A stretch of DNA of 64,000 bases from Rummeliibacillus sp963792445 (GCA_963792445.1 CAWBWO010000020.1:1-64000); one strand, 5' to 3'; counted from the stretch's first letter, positions 18,252-28,743 are shown. Program-made: numbers and translations. The notes: generated by a model not told the origin, from the letters alone.

Positions 18252-18815
18252 ATGAAAATTACATCGTTTATAGGCAGCACAAGGCCGAATGGAAATACTG
18301 AAATTTTAACGGACATCGTGATGAAAGATATTGAGCACACAAAAATTTATCTAAAAGATTTGAATATAAAACCTATACACGATTTACGTCATGATGTGAA
18401 TGGCTTCCAACCTGTTGAAGATGATTACGATCAAATTATTCAAGCACTTATCGAAAGTGATCTCCTAGTCTTTTCAACACCAGTTTATTGGTATACGATG
18501 TCTGGCTTAATGAAAAACATGATTGATCGAATTAGCCAAGCAATCAGAGATGAACGCTACCCTAATTTCAGAGAACAATTAAAAACAAAAAGCGCAATTG
18601 TTGTAACAGTCGGTGGTGATGACCCTTATATGAAAGCTCTCCCTCTTTTACAAACATTCAAGTATACACTTGATTTCTTGCATATGAAATTTCCTGCTTA
18701 TATCATAGGAGAAGGCCATAGACCAGGAGATATATCACATGACAAACAGGCTGTAGCTCAAGCCAAACTATTGAACGAAAGACTAAAATCAGCAACCAGT
18801 GTTGATGTGCTATAA
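18252..18815 (+). CDS. NAD(P)H-dependent flavin oxidoreductase, flavodoxin fold
   Basis: A 187-residue NADPH-dependent FMN reductase-like protein. The phosphate loop GSTRPNGNTEILTD is at the N-terminus, and FSTPVYWYTMSGLMKNMIDR is the conserved FMN-contact segment. The start at 18252 follows TTGGAGGAGTGG. Typical members reduce quinones, azo dyes or iron-sulfur/flavin partners in the cytoplasm; the substrate is not readable. It is monocistronic, followed by an intergenic repeat. Confidence 0.8.
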   Translation: MKITSFIGSTRPNGNTEILTDIVMKDIEHTKIYLKDLNIKPIHDLRHDVNGFQPVEDDYDQIIQALIESDLLVFSTPVYWYTMSGLMKNMIDRISQAIRDERYPNFREQLKTKSAIVVTVGGDDPYMKALPLLQTFKYTLDFLHMKFPAYIIGEGHRPGDISHDKQAVAQAKLLNERLKSATSVDVL

Positions 18816-18958
18816 GTCTTTTTAGTTTGAGATCTCTATTCAATAGCGAATAATAATTCTCATCATAGAAAAATTTAAAGCCACTGAAAAAGTAAGAACA
18901 GAAGAATATTTTTGACTGGCAGTTATTCATGTAAATTAGTACTCCAAACATTGTTGAA

Positions 18959-19025
18959 GTGGAATCGTCTAAGACTCCTCTGAGAAAGCTCACCGCTCGC
19001 CCGAGGAAAGCGAAGTCTATTCCAC
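18959..19025. repeat. GTGGAAT/ATTCCAC-bounded intergenic repeat, copy 2
   Basis: Begins GTGGAATCG and ends TATTCCAC, with GACTCCTC, CTCACCGCTCGCCCGAGG and AAAGCGAAG inside. It shares its ends with copy 1 (9126-9199) and its CTCACCGC...GAAAGCG core with copy 3 (28840-28912, opposite orientation). It lies just beyond the 3' end of the MFS gene. Confidence 0.65.
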
Positions 19026-19057
19026 TTCCGCCATTTTATATTTTAATTGTAGTTTTA

Positions 19058-20514
19058 TTAAGGGTTCGTCTTTTGTTTTACTGATTGTAAAGTGATTTTT
19101 GCTTTACGTTTTCTTATCATCAATGAAAGTGGAATTGTTAAGATCAAAATTAGTAACGCAACCAGAAACGTATCATTTGTTGCGAGTAAAAAAGCTGTTT
19201 GTTTTATGGTTTTAGTTCCATATTCCGTTCAAATCCGCAAGATGGATTTGAGTTCGAACCGCAAGAATACTACTGAAAATGGCGATAGATAATGCAGCTA
19301 CTGCCTGACGAAGCCAGTTTGATATAGAAGTTGCATGACCTATTTTGTCAGTTGGAATATCACTCATTGAGATGTTCGTTAGAGGTGATGTTGCAAGTCC
19401 TACACCCATATATCGTACAATCATAATCCCAATAATATAGGCAATTGATGAATCCATTTTCAATTGACTAAATGCCCATGTTGCTACACACAAAAGTATG
19501 GAACCACCAAGGACAAACCACGAAGGATTCAATTTATCATTTAGTTTTCCTGTTAGCATTGTGACAACGATCATAATAATTGCCCCAGGAAACATCACAA
19601 ATCCACTCATAAAAGATGTTGCCCCTTGTGCTTCTTCCATAAATAATGGAAGCAAATAAACACTTGAGTACAACCCAATTGAAATCAAGCAGTTTAATAT
19701 TGTTCCAATCGCAAATTTTGGGTATTTTAATACACTTAAATCTAATAATGGCTCATTCGCCGTTAATTCTCTCCATACGAAAAGAATAATACTTACTAAA
19801 CCTAAAATGAATAAGGCTAATGCTGGAATTGATAGCCATCCAAGTTCAGGTCCTTTCGTAAAATACATTAAGATCGATACATTCCCGATGATCACGGTTA
19901 TAAGCCCTACTAAATCAAGTGATACAGAATTTTTCTTTGTACTAGAAGGAATAAATAAGATGGCGCATAGTGTGGCAATAATGCCAATTGGTACACAAGA
20001 GAAAAATAATGTCTTCCATCCAAATGAATTCGTTAATAATCCTCCCACTGTGGGCCCTATAGCTGGGGCAACCATAATGGATATGGTCCATAAACTAATT
20101 GCCATTGCTTGTTTTTCCTTGTTAACAGATTGATAAATGATGGTCATAGTTGAAATTTGAATCAATCCTGAACAGATTCCCTGTAAGATTCTAAATATGA
20201 TTAATGAATCCAATATTCCATGCAAATCCACACAATGCTGAAGACACGGTTAAACCAATAAGTGCAACTACATATAACTGCTTATAACCAATTTTATTGC
20301 CCAAAAATCCAACCACAGGGGCGATCGTTCCAATCGTCAGCATAAATCCGGTCACAATCCATTGTACGGAATTTAAATTTGTATGAAAATATTTCATAAT
20401 GGACGGTATGGCAACATTCACAGTACCTGAATTAATTAATGCTAAAAAATTACCCAAAAATATGGCGAGTATAATATAAACATATGAGTCTTTTTCTTTC
20501 TTGATCTGCTCCAA
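19058..20514 (-). pseudogene. DHA2-type MFS drug efflux transporter (two frameshifts)
   Basis: An EmrB/QacA-like transporter of about 485 residues when repaired. The N-terminal piece (IMKYFHTNLNSVQWIVTGFM) passes into RILQGICSGLIQISTMTIIY after a one-base break near 20205. The middle carries APAIGPTVGGLLTNSFGWK, the DHA2 motif. A second break near 19235 turns ...HLADLNG into a short false end (IWN). The shifted frame reads EYGTKTIKQTAFLLATNDTF and then a last hydrophobic helix, ending at 19058. Members export drugs or other organic compounds with proton exchange. It is divergent from a LysR gene that may control it. Confidence 0.8.
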
Positions 20515-20632
20515 TATGACATCTCCTCAATTTTATACATATATATTTCAGTATGAATATAATTTTTTTTAATGTAAAATAACGATTTTTAATGTTAATA
20601 TAAGTATTAATTATATTTAGAGGAGCCTTATT

Positions 20633-21544
20633 ATGAATTTAGAACAGATGGAGTATATCAAAGAAATCATTCACACAAAGTCCATCTCGATTGCAGCACA
20701 AAATCTGCATGTTTCCCAATCTGCCATCAGTCAGTCCATTTCTATACTTGAAAAAGAATTAAACATTAGGATCTTTAAACGTTCCAGATTTGGCACTTTC
20801 CCCACAGAAGAAGGAAAAGCAGTTATTCATCATGCGTTGAAAATTGTTGAAAGTATCGAAAAAATTCGGGAAGATGCGCAATTGATTTCTACTTCACTTA
20901 AAGGAGAACTAAAAATTGCAGCTATACCTAGTTTAATGAACTTTTTACCCAAAATCCTTTCGCTATTTAAAAAGGATTTTCCTCAAATTAAAGTGACAGT
21001 CATTGAAATGGAAAGTGTTAAAATTTTAGAAAACATTAAACATCATAGTCTTGACATTGGGTTTACATCATTAAAAACAGTACTAAAGGAAAATTTACCT
21101 AATTATTTAATTTTTAAAAAATTAGAATACAATGCAGATTTTAAAGTAATTGTTCCAAAAGATTCACCACTTACTTTTAAGCCGTATGTAACAATTCAAG
21201 ACTTATATGAATATCCAATTGTTTTATATACAAGTCAATTTTGGGAGGAATTAATTTATTCTTTAACAAAAGATAATGAGAAGATTAATGTGCTCTTTCA
21301 TACTTCTAACTCTGAAGTCATTAAAAAAACGATTGCTGAAGGGTTAGCAATAAGTGTCTTATCAAGCTACCTTTTAATCGATGACCCCTATGTTGAAACA
21401 GGAAGAATTGTACCACTAACTTTTGAAGATAACATTTATGTTCGTGATTTATTGTTTGGTACAATTGTTTCAGAGAAAAATCCTCATTATGGCCTTATTA
21501 AAAAATTTCTCACGTATATTCATTTAGCTGAAAATTTATCTTAA
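20633..21544 (+). CDS. LysR-family transcriptional regulator
   Basis: A 303-residue LTTR. The N-terminal winged helix-turn-helix MNLEQMEYIKEIIHTKSISI continues AAQNLHVSQSAISQSISILE, and the substrate-binding domain follows from about residue 90 (LKGELKIAAIPSLMNFLPKI). It is divergent from the MFS pump gene across 118 AT-rich bases, the usual arrangement for a LysR gene and its target; regulation of the pump is inferred. The ribosome site is AGAGGAGCC. A clear terminator follows. Confidence 0.88.
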   Translation: MNLEQMEYIKEIIHTKSISIAAQNLHVSQSAISQSISILEKELNIRIFKRSRFGTFPTEEGKAVIHHALKIVESIEKIREDAQLISTSLKGELKIAAIPSLMNFLPKILSLFKKDFPQIKVTVIEMESVKILENIKHHSLDIGFTSLKTVLKENLPNYLIFKKLEYNADFKVIVPKDSPLTFKPYVTIQDLYEYPIVLYTSQFWEELIYSLTKDNEKINVLFHTSNSEVIKKTIAEGLAISVLSSYLLIDDPYVETGRIVPLTFEDNIYVRDLLFGTIVSEKNPHYGLIKKFLTYIHLAENLS

Positions 21545-21550
21545 AAAGAA

Positions 21551-21590
21551 AAATTGCTCTTCACAAAAAGATGGAAGAGCAATTTTTTCT
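21551..21590 (+). terminator. Terminator of the LysR gene
   Basis: AAATTGCTCTTC (21551-21562) pairs with GAAGAGCAATTT (21574-21585), followed by a T tract. The flanking A run would also let it act on the minus strand. Confidence 0.85.
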
Positions 21591-21681
21591 AATTATTCAA
21601 CATAATATTATACTGAATCAGACAGTACCATTTTCTCTTTACTTAACTAAGTATTTAGATAACTAATTTGCATTGATTCGG

Positions 21682-21984
21682 TTAAATCATCTTTAACAAC
21701 GCGTCTTCACCAATCATTCCCTTTTTAATGCCTAATTTTTCCGCTTCATACGTAATTGATTCAAGTGGTGCATATAATAAATCTTCAATCGTCTTTACCC
21801 CAACAGCTCGACCTGCAACGATTTTTCTGTCAGCTAATCTGTTATTTAATAGCCCTACATCAAGTGCACCACACATGATATACCCTTTGTCATTTGAAAT
21901 CGTTAGTAACGTTGTTTTTGGTAAAAAAACAGATACAGCTGTAAACGAATGCCCATGGATAATTAATGTCTCAGTTGAAACCAT
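21682..21984 (-). CDS. yunC: YunC-like DUF1805 protein
   Basis: A 100-residue protein matching B. subtilis YunC: LPKTTLLTISNDKGYIMCGA, DVGLLNNRLADRKIVAGRAV and GVKTIEDLLYAPLESITYEA. The ATG at 21984 has an excellent GGAGGAGGG site; the longer in-frame extension upstream has no family similarity I recognise. YunC has no established function that I know of. It is divergent from an RraA-like gene across 204 bases. Confidence 0.82.
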   Translation of the reverse strand: MVSTETLIIHGHSFTAVSVFLPKTTLLTISNDKGYIMCGALDVGLLNNRLADRKIVAGRAVGVKTIEDLLYAPLESITYEAEKLGIKKGMIGEDALLKMI

Positions 21985-22188
21985 TCTTTTTCCCTCCTCC
22001 ATATATACATATGGGATGAAAGAATAAGTGGTTACAATTCGAGCGGATCCCGGCATACACAATTCACTAGACTCGTCCTGGATATAGAGCATTTCACAGC
22101 TCTGAATCCACTTTTTATCAGAATGCACTTGTCATGAGTACCTTTTATTCCTTAATATAGAAAAAAATGATGATTAGGAGGTTTTATC

Positions 22189-22812
22189 ATGAGCAATATT
22201 GGCAATATACTACATACTTTACCTACTACAGCAGTTTCAGATGCCCTTTTGGGAACTACGAATTTAAATGCTGCGATCAAGCCATTAAATGATGACGATT
22301 ATATCGCTGGACGTGCAGTGACTGTACGTTTACCAATTGGCGAAAATGGGGCATTACTTGAAGCAATTCGTGTTGCAAAACCTGGAGATATTTTAGTAGT
22401 TGATGCTAAAGGCGATACAAACCGTGCAGTTGCTGGAGATTTTGTGGTCTCCTTGATGAAAGGGATGGATATTCAGGGCCTTGTTGTGGATGGGGTTATT
22501 CGTGATATTCAGGCAATCAGGGAGTTAGATTTCCCTGTTTTCTGTAAAGGGACGACTGTAGCTGCTGGCAATAAGTTCGGTGGCGGTGAAGTACAAGTAC
22601 CCATTGCAGTAGGAGGCATCAGTGTCCAACCCGGGGATTTCATCATCGGCGATGCAGATGGTGTTGTTGTCATCTCACAAGGTCAAGAACAAGAAGTTGC
22701 ACAAAAAGCTTTAGATAAGTTAAAAAAAGATGAAGCACGTGAAAAGTCGATTGGCGGAAAACAAGACATTATCGACTATTTAGATCGGGCACTTAACAAA
22801 AAAACTGTATAG
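22189..22812 (+). CDS. RraA-family protein (HMG/oxaloacetate aldolase-like)
   Basis: A 207-residue RraA-fold protein. Signatures are TTAVSDAL, the glycine-rich AKPGDILVVDAKGD, VDGVIRDIQAIRELDFPVFC, and GDFIIGDADGVVVI. The RD in GVIRD and the following D are the substrate- and metal-binding residues of class II 4-hydroxy-4-methyl-2-oxoglutarate/oxaloacetate aldolases. Family members are either such aldolases or RNase E regulators. Since bacilli lack the enterobacterial RNase E system, an aldolase or decarboxylase role is more likely (inference). The ribosome site is AGGAGG. A terminator follows. Confidence 0.82.
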   Translation: MSNIGNILHTLPTTAVSDALLGTTNLNAAIKPLNDDDYIAGRAVTVRLPIGENGALLEAIRVAKPGDILVVDAKGDTNRAVAGDFVVSLMKGMDIQGLVVDGVIRDIQAIRELDFPVFCKGTTVAAGNKFGGGEVQVPIAVGGISVQPGDFIIGDADGVVVISQGQEQEVAQKALDKLKKDEAREKSIGGKQDIIDYLDRALNKKTV

Positions 22813-22836
22813 ACCTTAATGATCAAAATCTATCAT

Positions 22837-22866
22837 AAAAGCCCATTTTCATTTTAATGGGCTTTT
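22837..22866. terminator. Bidirectional terminator between rraA-like and vanW-like genes
   Basis: AAAAGCCCATT (22837-22847) pairs with AATGGGCTTTT (22856-22866) around eight bases. The genes converge here, so it can serve both strands. Confidence 0.85.
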
Positions 22867-22872
22867 ATTAGT

Positions 22873-23823
22873 TCATTTCAATTTTAAAGCATTTTCTTTA
22901 GACGTTTTTATTTCCACTGTTAGCGTTCTATCACCATAAATCGTATGGATCAAGAATGGCACACCACTTGTATTTTGAAATCTGAAATCAAGCATTCCAT
23001 ACGATACCGTAGCATCTCTGCCCTCTGGTACATAGCCTACATGGAGCGAATGGTGATTTCTTTCAATATATTTTACGGGTAATTGGTCAATCGCATTAAA
23101 TAGAGTGGAGGAAGTTTGACAAACACCGCCACCTATTCCCATAACTAACTTTTTGTTCACGATTTCTGGCGCTTGTTGGTATCCATTTTCTCGATTTCTT
23201 GGACCCACCATTGTATTGAAAGAAAAATAATCCCCTTTCCCAACGATGACATGATTTAAAGCATTAGCAGATAATTCGATATTTTTATTTCGATTCGTAT
23301 CTGTACGATTGAACTTTGTCGTATACGTTGCAACTGTCACTTCGTTTAGTAGAGGTACCTCATTGATATCATATTTACTTTCGGTCACATATAATGGCAA
23401 TTCTACCCTTTCGCCAGTTGTGGATGCTTTTAAAATTCTTTCAACTAATTCAGATTCTTTTAATATTACCATTGGATTGCCTTTTACGATGTGGCCATTT
23501 TCATCTAGGTGATCTAGCTTCATTCTTTGATCATAACCTATTTTATTACCATCCCCTCTTGCTAACAATTTTGCAAGTTCCTTTATTTTTCCAATATACT
23601 CTTCACGATTCGTCTCAAAGCCGAGTTCTTTTGGTGAAATTGTTTGAATAATTTCCGATGTATTCGGATCCATAATTTGAACAACTTCTGGCTTTACTTT
23701 CTCTTTAACTTCTTTCTTATTTTCTTCAATTGTTTGTTTCGTATTTTCAGTTGTAAATTTTGTACAACCGAATAACCCAATTGTACACAGTAAGAATAAA
23801 GTGACTACACATTTTTTCAACAC
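22873..23823 (-). CDS. VanW-family lipoprotein
   Basis: A 316-residue secreted protein. The N-terminus MLKKCVVTLFLLCTIGLFGC is a lipoprotein signal with a Cys at residue 20, followed by a Lys/Glu-rich linker. The VanW domain occupies about 175-300: GKGDYFSFNTMVGPRNRENG, MGIGGGVCQTSSTLFNAIDQ, RNHHSLHVGYVPEGRDATVS. VanW domains occur in glycopeptide-resistance loci and in many cell-wall proteins, with no settled biochemical role. The start is GTG at 23823 with AGGTAGGGG upstream; a TTG one codon later is equally possible. Confidence 0.85.
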   Translation of the reverse strand: MLKKCVVTLFLLCTIGLFGCTKFTTENTKQTIEENKKEVKEKVKPEVVQIMDPNTSEIIQTISPKELGFETNREEYIGKIKELAKLLARGDGNKIGYDQRMKLDHLDENGHIVKGNPMVILKESELVERILKASTTGERVELPLYVTESKYDINEVPLLNEVTVATYTTKFNRTDTNRNKNIELSANALNHVIVGKGDYFSFNTMVGPRNRENGYQQAPEIVNKKLVMGIGGGVCQTSSTLFNAIDQLPVKYIERNHHSLHVGYVPEGRDATVSYGMLDFRFQNTSGVPFLIHTIYGDRTLTVEIKTSKENALKLK

Positions 23824-23982
23824 ATCTAACCCCTACCTCTAATGAAATGCAAAAAGGGACAATACATTTTCCTGTCATTTTATTCAAACGAGATTAAATG
23901 TGTGTAGTTGAATTTATATGTTTTATTCCTATGTGAAAAGGAAAGAGATATTATATCCCATTACATTTGGAGGTTTATGTTC

Positions 23983-25984
23983 ATGAATAAAAAAGACGAA
24001 CAATTAAAAAAACATACGATTAATAATGAAGATCAAGCTGGATTAACGACAAACCAAGGTTTGAAAATGTCAGAGGATGAGTTTTCTTTAAAAGCTGGTC
24101 TAAGAGGACCTACTTTAATGGAGGATTTTCACTTCCGAGAAAAAATGACGCATTTTGACCATGAGCGCATTCCTGAACGAATTGTCCATGCTCGTGGTGT
24201 TGGAGCGCATGGGGAGTTTCAACTCTATGAATCTTTAGCAGAATATACCAAGGCAGACTTTTTAAACGATACTTCGAAAAAAACACCAGTATTTGTTCGT
24301 ATCTCAACTGTACAAGGATCAAGAGGTTCTAGTGATCTTGTTCGCGATGTCCGTGGATTTGCGACCAAGTTTTATACAGATGAAGGAAATTTCGATTTAG
24401 TTGGTAATAACATGCCGGTTTTCTTTATCCAAGATGCCATTAAATTCCCTGATTTTGTACATGCTGTCAAACCTGAACCAGACACAGAAATTCCACAAGG
24501 AGCCAGTGCTCATGATACCTTTTGGGACTTTATCGGCCAAAACCCTGAATCCGCCCATATGGTGATGTGGTTGATGAGTGACCGTGCAATACCTCGTAGT
24601 TTACGCATGATGGAAGGATTTGGTGTACATACCTTCCGATTAATTAATGCAGAAGGAAAAGCTCATTTCGTTAAATTCCATTGGAAACCGTTATTAGGAG
24701 TTCACTCCATGGTTTGGGATGAAACACAAAAACTTTCTGGGAAGAATCCAGACTTTAACCGTCAAGATTTATATGATGCGATTAATAAAGGAAATTTTCC
24801 AGAATGGGAGTTAGGACTGCAAATTATCCCAGAAGAAGATGAGTTCAAATTTGATTTTGACATATTAGATCCAACCAAACTCTGGCCAGAAGAAGATGTG
24901 CCTGTAAAACTGGTTGGTAAAATGACTTTAAACCGCAATGTTGACAATTTCTTCGCAGAAACGGAGCAAGTTGCATTTCACCCTGGTCATATCGTTCCTG
25001 GGATTGATTTTTCAAATGATCCACTGCTGCAAGGACGATTATTCTCCTATACGGATACACAGCTTTTACGTTTAGGTGGCCCTAATTTCCACCAAATTCC
25101 GATCAATCAACCTGTTTGTCCTTTTAGCAATAATCAGCGTGATGGTATGCATCAAATGGTTATTCATAAAGGTAAGACAAGCTACCATAAAAATGCATTA
25201 AATGCTAACCAACCATCCCCTGTACCAGTCCAAAATGGTGGTTTTGAACATTACCAAGAGAAAGTTGAAGGTCGAAAAATAAGAGGCCGAAGTGAAAGTT
25301 TCCTAGATTTTTATTCACAAGCAAAATTATTTTACAATTCTCAATCGGAAGCAGAAAAAGAGCATATAAAAAATGCATTCAGCTTTGAACTGGGTAAATG
25401 TAAATCAGAAATGGTTAGAGCTAATGTAATCTCACTTTTAAACCATATTGACCGTGAGCTTACTGAAGAAGTTGCAGAGAATATTGGTGTAACCGTTCCA
25501 AAGGAAAATTATGAAGTACAATCTACAAAAAAATCACCGGCACTTAGTATGGAAAATACCATCTTCAAACCTGATACGAAAAAAGTGGCTATCTTATTAA
25601 ACGGTGAACCGAAAAGATCAAGCTCAATTAAAAGAATGGATCATGGCTTTATTAGAAAATAAGGTTGATTATGAAATCGTTGACAAAAAAATTCATGATT
25701 TAAGTGGCGGAGAAAAAGTAATGCAAACATATGCTACTGCAGATTCAACCTTGTATGACGCAGTTTTATTAGTCAGTAATCAATCACCACTTCCAGAACC
25801 TATAATCGAATTCATTGAAAACACATACAAGCATTACAAACCATTAGCTTTTGCACTAACTGATGATCACTCTATCGATTCCCGAATAGTCAAATTAGAA
25901 GAGCCTGGTGTTTACGATTTAGGAAATGATAGAATTCAATCATTCATAGATGGTATTGCGAAAGGACGTTTCTGGGAACGCTAA
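23983..25984 (+). pseudogene. katE: Large-subunit catalase HPII (single homopolymer frameshift)
   Basis: Clade-2 haem catalase of about 666 residues when repaired. The active-site His is H69 in IVHARGVGAHGEF, the Asn lies in NNMPVFF, and the haem-ligand Tyr in RLFSYTDTQLLRLG. The C-terminal flavodoxin-like domain (from about residue 545, KKVAILLNGEP...) is typical of HPII. The frame breaks at about 25612-25616 in GAACCGAAAAGATCAAGC. With three A instead of four it reads GEPKDQAQLKEWIMALLENK and continues intact to 25984, so a homopolymer error is likely. The start at 23983 follows TTTGGAGG. It decomposes hydrogen peroxide in the cytoplasm. Confidence 0.9.
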
Positions 25985-26012
25985 GTATAACTTCTCAACA
26001 GAACATATAGGT

Positions 26013-26047
26013 ACCCATCTGTTTAAAACTTACAGATGGGTTTTTTT
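26013..26047 (+). terminator. Terminator of the catalase gene
   Basis: ACCCATCTGT (26013-26022) pairs with ACAGATGGGT (26032-26041) and is followed by seven T. Confidence 0.87.
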
Positions 26048-26165
26048 ATCTTCAGAAAGTCAATATAGTAGTCCTAAAATACCATAAAAAATTCCATACT
26101 TCGAGACCATTTTATTGCTTAAATTTTTTAAATTAAGTAAAATAACCTATTAAGGAGAGATTAAT

Positions 26166-26564
26166 ATGCTCAAAAGTGAAATAGGAACAATAATCATACG
26201 CGTAATTGTTGGAATAACATTTTTTACACATGGATTCACTAAGTTCCAAAGTGGTATCAGTAACATCGTCGACAACTTTGGACATCTTGGACTTCTTGTT
26301 TTTTTAGCATACATAATTGCACTTATTAAATTAATCGGCGGAGTCGCATTAATTCTTGGTATTGGAACTCGAATCATAGCGGGAATTTTTGCAGTTATTA
26401 TGCTTGGCACCATTTTCGCTTTTAAACTATCTGACGGTTTTCTTGGCAATATCCAATTAGCTGGGTATGAATTTGAATTAGTAATGTTTGCTATGTCTAC
26501 TTATCTCGTACTCGCAAATCCTACTAAGTATTCTTTAATTCATTCGGTTTATCATAAACAATAA
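26166..26564 (+). CDS. DoxX-family membrane protein (copy A)
   Basis: A 132-residue protein with four hydrophobic segments. It shows the DoxX pattern IRVIVGITFFTHGFTKFQSG near residues 11-30, LIKLIGGVALILGIGTRI, and FAFKLSDGFLGN. DoxX proteins are quinone/thiol-linked membrane redox proteins or of unknown role. It has a good AAGGAGAG site. A chemoreceptor gene follows, and then a second DoxX paralogue (28342-28743) with the same motifs. Confidence 0.82.
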   Translation: MLKSEIGTIIIRVIVGITFFTHGFTKFQSGISNIVDNFGHLGLLVFLAYIIALIKLIGGVALILGIGTRIIAGIFAVIMLGTIFAFKLSDGFLGNIQLAGYEFELVMFAMSTYLVLANPTKYSLIHSVYHKQ

Positions 26565-26632
26565 ATATATAAACCAATTAAAGTGACATAAAAAATATTA
26601 AAGAAAATTTATTACATGGGACGGGATTGCAT

Positions 26633-28315
26633 ATGAAATTTAGGCATAGTATTGGTTGGAAATTTTTAATTGTACAGATTGTAACGATTAGCCTCTTTGC
26701 TATTTCTGCTATTGTTGTTGGTAGAGGATTAGAACAGATCAATGAAAATCTTCAAACTCAAGAGAAAATTGAATTGACTGCACAAGAGATATCCGAAGCA
26801 ACTAACCTATTTCAGAGTAAAGAAATCATTGTAAATGACATTTTGAATAGTAATGATGAGCAATCTTTTCAACAATTTCAAATAGTTTCAAAACAATTTA
26901 TTTCAAAAATGGAAAAAATAAATTCTACTCTAAGTACAAAAAGACAAAACCAAGTAATAAAAGAAATACTTAAAAAGGATGAAACTTATAACGAACAATT
27001 CATTGAAGAAATTGTTCCTAATCTTACGAAATCTCATGTAGCAAAGCAGTCATCCTTTTTCACCTTAAGAAATGATATCTTATCATTATTACATAATCTA
27101 TCTATGATAGAAAAAGAAAATACAAACAATTCAATCCTTCAGTCGTATAGTTTGTTGAAGGGAAATATTCTTATTTTGATATTTTCAATTATTATTTCCT
27201 CTATTGCTGGACTTACATTAGTATTGATGGTAAGTCAAAACATTCGACAAAACTTAAAAAAAGTTTTGAAAATGGCTCATCATATTACAAATAAAGATCT
27301 CCAAATCGAAGATATTGATTTCTATGAGTTAGATGAGACTGGTTATCTTAGTAAGTCAATGAATAGTATGAAAGCAACGCTTCAGAAGATGATTGAGCAA
27401 ATTAAAAACACATCTAATATCATTACAAAAGAAAGCCAAAAACTTTCAAAAAATACGTATTTCGTAGGTAATGGTAGTAAAGAAATTTTAGCTACAACGC
27501 AAGAATTGTCCGGCACCACAGAAAAACAATCTATCATATCATCTGATTTGGTTGATGAAATGGTAAAATTTTTTAAAGAAATAGAAACTGTTGTACATGA
27601 AAAAGAGTCTTCAATGAGTCTTTCAAAGAAAATGCTTTCTATGACATCAGAAGGTACTAGTTTTATGAAAAACTCAATTGAAAAAATGGATTATATCGAT
27701 GAAAGTATAGAAAAAACTTTAGAGGTCGTAAAAGGATTAGATGAAAAATCCACAAAGATTACTATGCTAGTAAATGTGATCAAAGAAATTGCTGCTCAAA
27801 CAAACCTTTTAGCTTTAAATGCTTCAATTGAAGCTGCAAGAGCTGGGGAAAATGGTAAAGGCTTTTCTGTTGTTGCCAATGAAGTTCGAAAACTATCTGA
27901 ACTTGTCAATGCTTCGATAGGGAATATTACTCAAATTGTAGATGAAATTCAATTCGAATCTAGAAATGCTTTCACTTCATTAGAATCAGGATATGAAATT
28001 GTGAAAGAGGGCAAAAACCTAGTAAACGGAACTGGGGAAACATTCTCTAAATTAAAAGAAGAAATTCATCAAATTACAGTTAAAATCGAAAACATCTCTT
28101 ATTCTATGGACGATATTATGAATCAATCTCAAAAAATTAACCAATTTTTAAATAACTCGAGGTCACATGCTGAAAAATCTGCTTTAGGGGTAGCTCAAGT
28201 GTCTTCTACCACTGAACAATTTAATGCTTCTATGGAAGAAGTAGAAAAAAGTGCAGATTTCTTAAATCAAGAAGCGAAAATACTCGATTCTCTATTAATC
28301 CAATTTAAAGCATAA
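26633..28315 (+). CDS. Methyl-accepting chemotaxis protein
   Basis: A 560-residue transmembrane chemoreceptor. TM1 is at about 9-31, a helical extracellular sensor region at about 32-175, and TM2 at about 177-200. A HAMP-like linker follows, then a long signalling coiled coil. The hairpin tip is KEIAAQTNLLALNASIEAAR, continuing AGENGKGFSVVANEVRKLSE, the signature of CheA/CheW-binding receptors. The sensor domain looks like a four-helix bundle, with no ligand motif I recognise. The start is taken as the ATG at 26633; a TTG two codons earlier is possible. It lies between two DoxX genes on the same strand. Confidence 0.88.
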   Translation: MKFRHSIGWKFLIVQIVTISLFAISAIVVGRGLEQINENLQTQEKIELTAQEISEATNLFQSKEIIVNDILNSNDEQSFQQFQIVSKQFISKMEKINSTLSTKRQNQVIKEILKKDETYNEQFIEEIVPNLTKSHVAKQSSFFTLRNDILSLLHNLSMIEKENTNNSILQSYSLLKGNILILIFSIIISSIAGLTLVLMVSQNIRQNLKKVLKMAHHITNKDLQIEDIDFYELDETGYLSKSMNSMKATLQKMIEQIKNTSNIITKESQKLSKNTYFVGNGSKEILATTQELSGTTEKQSIISSDLVDEMVKFFKEIETVVHEKESSMSLSKKMLSMTSEGTSFMKNSIEKMDYIDESIEKTLEVVKGLDEKSTKITMLVNVIKEIAAQTNLLALNASIEAARAGENGKGFSVVANEVRKLSELVNASIGNITQIVDEIQFESRNAFTSLESGYEIVKEGKNLVNGTGETFSKLKEEIHQITVKIENISYSMDDIMNQSQKINQFLNNSRSHAEKSALGVAQVSSTTEQFNASMEEVEKSADFLNQEAKILDSLLIQFKA

Positions 28316-28341
28316 TCACGTTTTTGGAGGTTTCATTACGA

Positions 28342-28743
28342 ATGAAGAATAAACAAGAATGGGGTCTACTGATTCTAAGAATCGTTTTAGGCTTGAGTTT
28401 TTCAATACATGGATTTGATAAATTAAATGGTGGGATTGAATCGATTGCTACCTGGTTTTCAAGTTTGGGCCTACCAGGAATATTCGCATATGGTGTGGCT
28501 TTACTTGAAGTAATGGGTGGGATTGCTTTAATTTTCGGATTTGCTACACGGTTATTATCATCATTATTTACCATTGTTATGATAGTCGCCATTTTAAAAG
28601 TAAAATTAGCTGCTGGATTCCAAGGCAGTCCCAAGGCTGTTGGATTTGAACTTGAATTATCGTATCTAACAATTTCAATAGTTCTTTTGCTCAATGGAAG
28701 TCGCCTCTTTTCGGTTGACGAGTCGCTTTTTCCTACAAAGTAG
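28342..28743 (+). CDS. DoxX-family membrane protein (copy B)
   Basis: A 133-residue, four-helix membrane protein paralogous to copy A (26166-26564). It shares LRIVLGLSFSIHGFDKLNGG, VALLEVMGGIALIFGFATRL and FELELSYLTISIVLLLNGS. The start at 28342 is preceded by TTTGGAGG, 11 bases away. It begins 26 bases after the chemoreceptor stop, so the two are probably cotranscribed. The function is not established. Confidence 0.82.
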   Translation: MKNKQEWGLLILRIVLGLSFSIHGFDKLNGGIESIATWFSSLGLPGIFAYGVALLEVMGGIALIFGFATRLLSSLFTIVMIVAILKVKLAAGFQGSPKAVGFELELSYLTISIVLLLNGSRLFSVDESLFPTK

